A stretch of DNA of 64,000 nt, taken from contig CAJBKE010000027.1 in NCBI GenBank assembly GCA_903953565.1, positions 1-64,000 on the forward strand, written 5' to 3'. A model generated the notes under the pieces. The model was not told the origin of the DNA, searched no databases, and saw nothing but the letters and a program-made list of their open reading frames with translations. Below are positions 59,252-64,000 of the stretch, in pieces; positions within the stretch are counted from its first letter, which is position 1; every line of letters begins with the position of its first letter. The stretch is from an uncultured Verrucomicrobiota bacterium (GTDB lineage Bacteria; Verrucomicrobiota; Verrucomicrobiia; Chthoniobacterales; JACTMZ01). Both the position numbers and the translations under genes were made by a program.

Positions 59252-60775
59252 ATGAAAATACGCCGCTCCCTTCTTTCCGTGACCGACAAAACCGGGCTTG
59301 TTGACTTTGCCCGCGGCCTGGCCGGGCACGGTGTGGAAATTTTGTCCACCGGCGGCACGGCGGCGGCGCTGCGCGAGGCCGGCCTTGCCGTGATCGACGT
59401 TTCCACACACACCGGATTTCCCGAGATGCTCGACGGGCGGGTGAAGACACTGCATCCCCTGATCCACGGAGGCCTGCTTTTTCGTCGTGATCTTCCGGAG
59501 CACGTCGCGCAAGCCGCCGCGCACGGTATCGCCCCCATCGATCTCGTCGTGGTGAATCTTTACGCTTTCGAAAAGACAGTTTCCCGCGACGGTGTGACGC
59601 GAGGGGAAGCGATCGAAAATATCGATATCGGCGGACCCTCCATGCTGCGCAGCGCGGCGAAGAACCACGAGGCGGTCACCGTGGTCTGCGATCCGGGCGA
59701 TTACGCGGAAGTTCTGCGCGAAATGTCGGAGCATGCAGGCGCCACGACGGTCGAGCTCCGGCGCCGGCTGGCTGCGAAAGTTTTCGATGTGACGGCGCGC
59801 TACGACGGTGCCATTGCCGGCTACCTCGGTCGCGAGCAATCGGCCGGGACTTCATTCCGTCTCTCGCACCCTCTGGCGGCGAGTTTGCGTTATGGTGAGA
59901 ATCCGCACCAGCAAGCCGAGCTTTACGGGAAATTTTCCGATTACCTAGAGCAACTGCACGGCAAGGAACTTTCCTACAACAACATCCTCGATATCACCGC
60001 GGCGGTGGATCTCATCTCCGAATTCACCGAACCGACGGTGGCCATTCTCAAGCACACCAATCCCTGCGGGGTAGGGAGCGATGAAGATCTGGCGGTCGCT
60101 TGGGAGAAAGCTCTCGCCACGGATCGTCAGGCGCCGTTCGGCGGGATTATCATCTCCAACCGCCCCGTGACCGAACTGTTGGCCCGCGCCGTCGCGGAAA
60201 TTTTCAGCGAAGTGATCATCGCGCCGGATTTTGTTCCCGCGGCCTTGGAAATTCTGCAGAAGAAAAAAAATCTACGTCTGATGAAGTTGCGCGCCCGGCC
60301 CGAGCCCGCCGCGCGCGATGTGCGGTCCGTCATCGGGGGTTTGCTCGTGCAGGATCACGATCCGGCGGTCGGTGATTTGTCCGGGGCGCGCGTTGTCACC
60401 GGTCGTGCGCCCACGCCGGAGGAGAAGCGCTCCATGGAATTCGGTTGGAAGGTGGTCAAGCATGTGAAGTCGAATGCCATTGTGTTCGCCGGACCCGACC
60501 GGACCCTCGGAATCGGTGCCGGCCAGATGTCCCGCGTCGATTCGGTGCGCATCGCAGTGTGGAAGGCCGGTGAGGCAGGGCTGCCGCTGGCCGGCTGCGC
60601 CGTGGCCAGTGATGCTTTCTTTCCTTTCCCCGACGGACTTGTCGCCGCCGCCGCGGCCGGGGCCACCGCAGCGATCCAGCCCGGAGGTTCGGTCCGGGAC
60701 GACGAGGTTATCCGGGCGGCCGATGAGCGCGACCTGGCCATGATTTTCACCGGAAAACGCCACTTCCGGCATTAA
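59252..60775 (+). CDS. purH: Bifunctional AICAR formyltransferase / IMP cyclohydrolase
   Basis: This 507-residue enzyme carries out the last two steps of purine synthesis, producing IMP. The N-terminal MGS-like IMP cyclohydrolase domain (LLSVTDKTGLVDFARGL, ILSTGGTA, GRVKTLHP) is followed by the AICAR transformylase domain (SLRYGENPHQQAELYG, ILKHTNPCGVG, and the C-terminal SDAFFPFPD and GGSVRDDEVI). All are typical. It uses 10-formyl-THF, a product of FolD encoded nearby. The ATG at 59252 is used, one codon inside the longest frame. Confidence 0.97.
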   Translation: MKIRRSLLSVTDKTGLVDFARGLAGHGVEILSTGGTAAALREAGLAVIDVSTHTGFPEMLDGRVKTLHPLIHGGLLFRRDLPEHVAQAAAHGIAPIDLVVVNLYAFEKTVSRDGVTRGEAIENIDIGGPSMLRSAAKNHEAVTVVCDPGDYAEVLREMSEHAGATTVELRRRLAAKVFDVTARYDGAIAGYLGREQSAGTSFRLSHPLAASLRYGENPHQQAELYGKFSDYLEQLHGKELSYNNILDITAAVDLISEFTEPTVAILKHTNPCGVGSDEDLAVAWEKALATDRQAPFGGIIISNRPVTELLARAVAEIFSEVIIAPDFVPAALEILQKKKNLRLMKLRARPEPAARDVRSVIGGLLVQDHDPAVGDLSGARVVTGRAPTPEEKRSMEFGWKVVKHVKSNAIVFAGPDRTLGIGAGQMSRVDSVRIAVWKAGEAGLPLAGCAVASDAFFPFPDGLVAAAAAGATAAIQPGGSVRDDEVIRAADERDLAMIFTGKRHFRH

Positions 60776-60815
60776 TTCCTCCGCAACGCGTCGGCGCTTG
60801 GATTAGATTGCGTCC

Positions 60816-62432
60816 GTGAGTTACCAGGTTTTCGCCCGCAAATACCGTCCGCAGTTGTTCGAGGAGGTTCTCGGCCAGGATGCCGTGGTGCGCACGCTGC
60901 GCAACGCGATCAAAAACGGACGATTGGCTCACGCTTATCTCTTTGTCGGACCTCGCGGCGTGGGCAAAACCTCGACGGCACGTATTTTCGCCAAAGCGCT
61001 CAATTGCGTCAACGGGCCTACCGAGACACCTTGCGGAGAGTGCGATCCCTGCCGCGAAATTGCCGCCGGGATCAGTCTCGATGTCCTCGAGATCGACGGC
61101 GCGAGCAACAATGGCGTCGAGCAGGTCCGCGAGCTGCGCGAGAACGTCCGCTTCCTGCCGACACGAGGCCAGTTCCGCATCTACTTGATCGACGAGGTAC
61201 ACATGCTGAGCGGTCCGGCCTTCAACGCCCTGCTCAAAACCCTCGAGGAGCCGCCGGCCCACGTGAAATTCCTCTTCGCCACGACCGAGGCGCACAAACT
61301 TCCGGCCACCATCATCAGCCGCTGCCAGCGCTTCGACCTCCAAGCCATCCGCGATGACGTGGCGGCCAACCATCTGCTGGCCATCGCCGAACAGGAAAAG
61401 GTGAAGCTCGACCCGGCGGCAGCCGAGGTCATCGCGCGCGCGGCCGAAGGCGGCATGCGCGATGCCGAGTCCATGCTCGACCAAGTTGTTTCCTTCTGCG
61501 GCGACAAAGTGAACGAGCAAGACGTGCTTTCCATCTTCGGTTTCGCCTCGGTCGACGACGTCGCGGCGCTGGCCGGGCATATCCTTTCGGGCGATGCCGC
61601 CGCCGCCCTCGATCTCGTGGCGGCGCAGTCTGCCGCGGGCAAAGACCTCGGTCGGCTGCTCTCAGATCTCGTGGCCATGTCGCGCGACTTGCTGGTCAGC
61701 GAGGTCACGGGCAAGGAGTCGTCGGGACGCCGCGGGGAACTTGTTTCGCCTCTGCGCGGACGCTTCACCCCGCGCAAGCTCACGGAGTTGCTGGAAATTC
61801 TTTCAGCGGCCGAGGCCGGGCTGCGTTACTCGGCCGACAAAAAGCTCCCGCTCGAGCTTGCGGTGATCAAAGGCATCCAGCTTTTGCACACCGCCGATTT
61901 GGACGAGGTTCTCGACACGCTGGCCGGCCTGCGCGGTGGCGAGGTTTTGCCGGCGCGCCCCGTGGCCCGTGCCGCGGCGCCGGCGCCGGCACCGGCAGCG
62001 GTGGCCAAGCCGGCGGAACGAAAGTCTGCGCCGGTCGCGGTCGCGGAGTCTGCGGATCCGCAAAAAGTCTGGCAGGATGTGGTTGCTGCCGTCGCCGAGC
62101 GTTACGCAATTCGCAGTGCCTGGCTCGAGCGCACGCAAGAAGTCCACGAGGAGGACGGCGTATTGCGCGTCGTTTTTCCCTCCGACCAGGAAAAATTGCT
62201 CAAGACTCCCGTGGTCAAAGAACACGGTGCGCTCATCGAGGATTTGTGGATGAAAGCAACGGGCCGCAAAATCTCCTTCCGTCCCGAGGCTACGGGAAAA
62301 GTTGTGGCCTCCGCACCGCGAGCGGGATCCGCCACGCCGTTGGCTGACGACTTTGAAAACGATCCCGGTATCGAGGCTGCCATTGAACTTTTCGGGGCGA
62401 CGCTCGAACCGGAAGAAGCGAAAAAATCATGA
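60816..62432 (+). CDS. dnaX: DNA polymerase III subunits gamma and tau
   Basis: This 538-residue clamp-loader ATPase has a GTG start with the canonical SYQVFARKYRPQLFEEVLGQ. Walker A is GPRGVGKTSTAR, the zinc module is CVNGPTETPCGECDPC, Walker B is LIDEVHML and the sensor region is ISRCQRFDLQ. An Ala/Pro-rich linker near residue 390 is followed by a tau-like C-terminal domain. I see no long A-run of the E. coli gamma-frameshift kind, so a single long product is likely. The stop overlaps the ybaB start as ATGA, a widespread dnaX-ybaB arrangement. Confidence 0.97.
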   Translation: MSYQVFARKYRPQLFEEVLGQDAVVRTLRNAIKNGRLAHAYLFVGPRGVGKTSTARIFAKALNCVNGPTETPCGECDPCREIAAGISLDVLEIDGASNNGVEQVRELRENVRFLPTRGQFRIYLIDEVHMLSGPAFNALLKTLEEPPAHVKFLFATTEAHKLPATIISRCQRFDLQAIRDDVAANHLLAIAEQEKVKLDPAAAEVIARAAEGGMRDAESMLDQVVSFCGDKVNEQDVLSIFGFASVDDVAALAGHILSGDAAAALDLVAAQSAAGKDLGRLLSDLVAMSRDLLVSEVTGKESSGRRGELVSPLRGRFTPRKLTELLEILSAAEAGLRYSADKKLPLELAVIKGIQLLHTADLDEVLDTLAGLRGGEVLPARPVARAAAPAPAPAAVAKPAERKSAPVAVAESADPQKVWQDVVAAVAERYAIRSAWLERTQEVHEEDGVLRVVFPSDQEKLLKTPVVKEHGALIEDLWMKATGRKISFRPEATGKVVASAPRAGSATPLADDFENDPGIEAAIELFGATLEPEEAKKS

Positions 62433-62743
62433 ACATCCAAAAAATGATGAAAGAGGCGCAGAAAATGCAGGAGCGCCTCGCCAAAGCGCAGAGTGACCTG
62501 GCGGAACAGACGCTCGAAGTGTCATCCGGCGGCGGGAAAGTCACCGTGACGGTCAACGGTGCCGGGGACATCACCGCGGTGAAAATCTCACCCGATGTGG
62601 TCGATCCGGGCGATGTCGAGATGCTCGAGGATCTCGTGCTCTCCGGAGTGCGCGAGGCGCAAGAGGCCGCACGCAAGGTGCAAGCCGACACGATGGGCAA
62701 AGTGACCGGCGGCCTCGGTGGTTTGCCCGGACTCGGACTCTGA
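62429..62743 (+). CDS. ybaB: YbaB/EbfC nucleoid-associated protein
   Basis: This 104-residue DNA-binding dimer has the typical start MNIQKMMKEAQKMQERLAKA, a coiled-coil helix, and the family core GKVTVTVNGAGDITAVKI and SPDVVDPGDVEMLEDLV. The gene overlaps dnaX by four bases. The third member often found here, recR, is absent; a convergent nadA follows instead. A hairpin lies shortly after the stop. Confidence 0.95.
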   Translation: MNIQKMMKEAQKMQERLAKAQSDLAEQTLEVSSGGGKVTVTVNGAGDITAVKISPDVVDPGDVEMLEDLVLSGVREAQEAARKVQADTMGKVTGGLGGLPGLGL

Positions 62744-62756
62744 TTTGGAGAAGGTT

Positions 62757-62786
62757 CCCGGCGCGTCGGGGACGCCGCGCCCTACC
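62757..62786. repeat. Single-arm hairpin, probable family T singlet
   Basis: The core GCGTC-GGG-GACGC (62763-62775) is a perfect stem. Read on the opposite strand the element begins GGTAGGGCGCGGCG, comparable to the TGTAG-CGGCG end of family T arms, with yet another stem sequence. Only one arm is seen. It lies between the convergent ybaB and nadA genes and may serve as a terminator. Confidence 0.55.
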
Positions 62787-62798
62787 TGTCTCCCCGGG

Positions 62799-63722
62799 TT
62801 ACCGGCTCCACTCGAGCATGCGCCGGATGGGGAGTTCGGCGCGGGCGCGGAGGTCTTCGGGAATAATGATCTGCGAGGAAAGATCGCGCAGACAGTCCCG
62901 CAACTTGTCCAGCGTGTTCATTTTCATGTAACGGCAGTCCGCACAGGCGCAGTGATCGGTAGGGCCGGGGATGAACGTTTTGTCCGGCAATTCGCGGCGC
63001 AGGCGGTGGAGCATGCCGGACTCGGTGACGATGATGAAGGTCTCGGACGGGGAATTTTTGCAGTAACCAACCATTTTTTCGGTCGAGCAAACTTCGTCGG
63101 CCAGAATGCGCACAGCATGGGTGCATTCGGGATGGGCGACGACAGGTGCATCCGGATATTCGGCACGGATGCGTTCGATGCTTTGGCGGGTGAACTCGAC
63201 GTGCACGTAGCAATTGCCCTTCCAGAGCGTCATGGGACGTCCGGTCTGTTCCATGACCCAGGAGCCGAGATTCTCGTCGGGGACAAAAAGAATGTTCCGG
63301 TCGGCTGGGACATTTTCGACGATCTTCACCGCATTGCCGCTCGTGCAGATGACGTCCGAGAGTGCCTTCACTCCCGCCGAGCAGTTGATGTAGGCCACGA
63401 CGTAGAAGTTTTTGTCCGCGTGTTCTTCGAGATAAGCGGCGAGCTTTTCCGGCGGACAGGAGTCGCTGAGCGAGCAGCCGGCATTCAGGTCGGGAATGAC
63501 CACGGTTTTGCCGGGATTCACGATCTTGGCGGTCTCGCCCATGAAATGGACGCCGCAGAAGGCGATGACATCGGCCTCGGTTTCCGCGGCGCGGTAAGCC
63601 AAACCGAGTGAATCTCCCACATGGTCGGCCAACTCCTGGATCTCGGCGATCTGGTAGTTGTGCGCGAGGATGACGGCGTTGCGTTCTTTTTTGAGACGCT
63701 TGATTTCGGCGGCCAGAAACAT
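62799..63722 (-). CDS. nadA: Quinolinate synthase
   Basis: This 307-residue enzyme condenses iminoaspartate with dihydroxyacetone phosphate to give quinolinate in NAD synthesis, using a [4Fe-4S] cluster. Conserved elements are AHNYQ near the start, the cluster Cys in IAFCGVHFMGETAK, PDLNAGCSLSDSCP, YINCSAGVKA and the C-terminal ACADCRYMKMN. The ATG at 63722 matches the family start; the open frame continues upstream only by chance. No nadB or nadC lies in the window. It follows fabD by 35 bases on the same strand. Confidence 0.95.
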   Translation of the reverse strand: MFLAAEIKRLKKERNAVILAHNYQIAEIQELADHVGDSLGLAYRAAETEADVIAFCGVHFMGETAKIVNPGKTVVIPDLNAGCSLSDSCPPEKLAAYLEEHADKNFYVVAYINCSAGVKALSDVICTSGNAVKIVENVPADRNILFVPDENLGSWVMEQTGRPMTLWKGNCYVHVEFTRQSIERIRAEYPDAPVVAHPECTHAVRILADEVCSTEKMVGYCKNSPSETFIIVTESGMLHRLRRELPDKTFIPGPTDHCACADCRYMKMNTLDKLRDCLRDLSSQIIIPEDLRARAELPIRRMLEWSR

Positions 63723-63757
63723 GGTTTTACTATGGCTCCGCGCGGCGCGGCGTGCAA

Positions 63758-64000
63758 TCAGAGCGCGATCTTTGCCGCATCCTCTGCGGTGCCGACCGAG
63801 TGCACAACGGTGCCCTTGCGAATGCGGGCGATCATGCCGGCGAGCGTGGTGCCGGGTCCGAGTTCGAGGAAGGTGTCGCAGCCGATGTCGTCGAGCAGAG
63901 TTGTGACGCAATCCGCCCAGCGCACGCTATCGGTCACTTGGTCGGCGAGGGTGCGGCGGATGTCATCCGCGGAACGGACAACCTTGGCATCGACATTGCA
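63758..64000 (-). CDS. fabD: Malonyl-CoA:ACP transacylase, 3' end only
   Basis: The last 80 codons of a minus-strand gene enter from the window's right edge. The translation contains QVTDSVRWADCV and FLELGPGTTLAGMI, the conserved C-terminal blocks of FabD, which loads malonyl groups onto ACP for fatty acid synthesis. The stop TGA is at 63758-63760. The rest, including the catalytic GHSLG region, lies outside the window, so the gene is incomplete only because of the window edge. Confidence 0.88.
   Translation of the reverse strand, partial: CNVDAKVVRSADDIRRTLADQVTDSVRWADCVTTLLDDIGCDTFLELGPGTTLAGMIARIRKGTVVHSVGTAEDAAKIAL

Noticed and set aside
61840-61855. dnaX gamma-subunit frameshift signal at a short A-run
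   Set aside because: Only five A residues are present and no strong downstream stem was seen, so the E. coli-type signal is not met.

Overview
This GC-rich window reads as chromosomal sequence from a member of the Verrucomicrobiota. Several independent traits point there: a GreA-type elongation factor with a very long N-terminal extension (a PVC-group trait), a giant secreted tandem glycoside hydrolase with bacterial Ig-like repeats and a C-terminal tail of the style seen in verrucomicrobial secreted proteins, a DUF4159 protein, HYDIN/ASPM-like surface proteins, and many hairpin-rich intergenic repeats. The class cannot be fixed from the sequence alone. I see no prophage, CRISPR array, rRNA or insertion sequence. 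Most of the window is densely packed housekeeping DNA, often with 4-base ATGA start/stop overlaps.

Layout. 1-6.5 kb: a DASS/SLC13-type anion permease coupled to a solute-binding-like protein, then, on the other strand, a P1B-type ATPase with an unusual C-terminal membrane extension coupled to an OprB-type porin. 6.6-10.1 kb: fabI, a GlcD-type FAD oxidase and a FIST sensor-domain protein. 10.2-22.7 kb: a roughly 2,570-residue exported protein with two complete GH13 alpha-amylase domains, a small probable lipoprotein, tRNA-Thr(TGT), a BY-kinase/chain-length regulator with its outer-membrane export partner, a decayed CBM48/amylase pseudogene and a small transpeptidase-like protein. 22.8-32.2 kb: typA, a yebC remnant, rho, and a leftward information-processing cluster greA-eno-ftsB-prfB (prfB keeps its programmed frameshift), then exoD.

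32-43 kb: an Rrf2 regulator divergent from argG, a GYF-like/lipocalin/HYDIN-type envelope cluster, a catalytic-Cys-less L,D-transpeptidase-like protein, a sugar porter with glgC (glycogen precursor synthesis), and glmS (amino sugar synthesis). 43-52.6 kb: an esterase, monomeric isocitrate dehydrogenase, a DUF971 protein, a YggS-type PLP protein divergent from a LysR regulator, a polysaccharide deacetylase, an MgtC/DUF4010 membrane protein, a DUF983 protein, an aminotransferase and an Lrp/AsnC regulator. 52.6-64 kb: tRNA-Thr(CGT), a potC-potD-potB polyamine transporter without its ATPase, folD, a DUF374 acyltransferase, a DUF4159 protein, upp, purH, dnaX-ybaB, nadA and the 3' end of fabD. Sugar uptake, glycogen precursor synthesis and the giant amylase suggest a polysaccharide-using heterotroph (inference).

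The least explained signal is intergenic. Two families of paired-hairpin repeats are scattered through the window. Family A has seven copies with GGTGGATCGCG ends and inverted arms. Family T has four elements plus a truncated copy at the window edge, with TGTAG ends and stem sequences that change completely between copies while staying self-complementary. Their design resembles REPIN doublets (two inverted REP units), and compensatory changes show that the hairpins are maintained.
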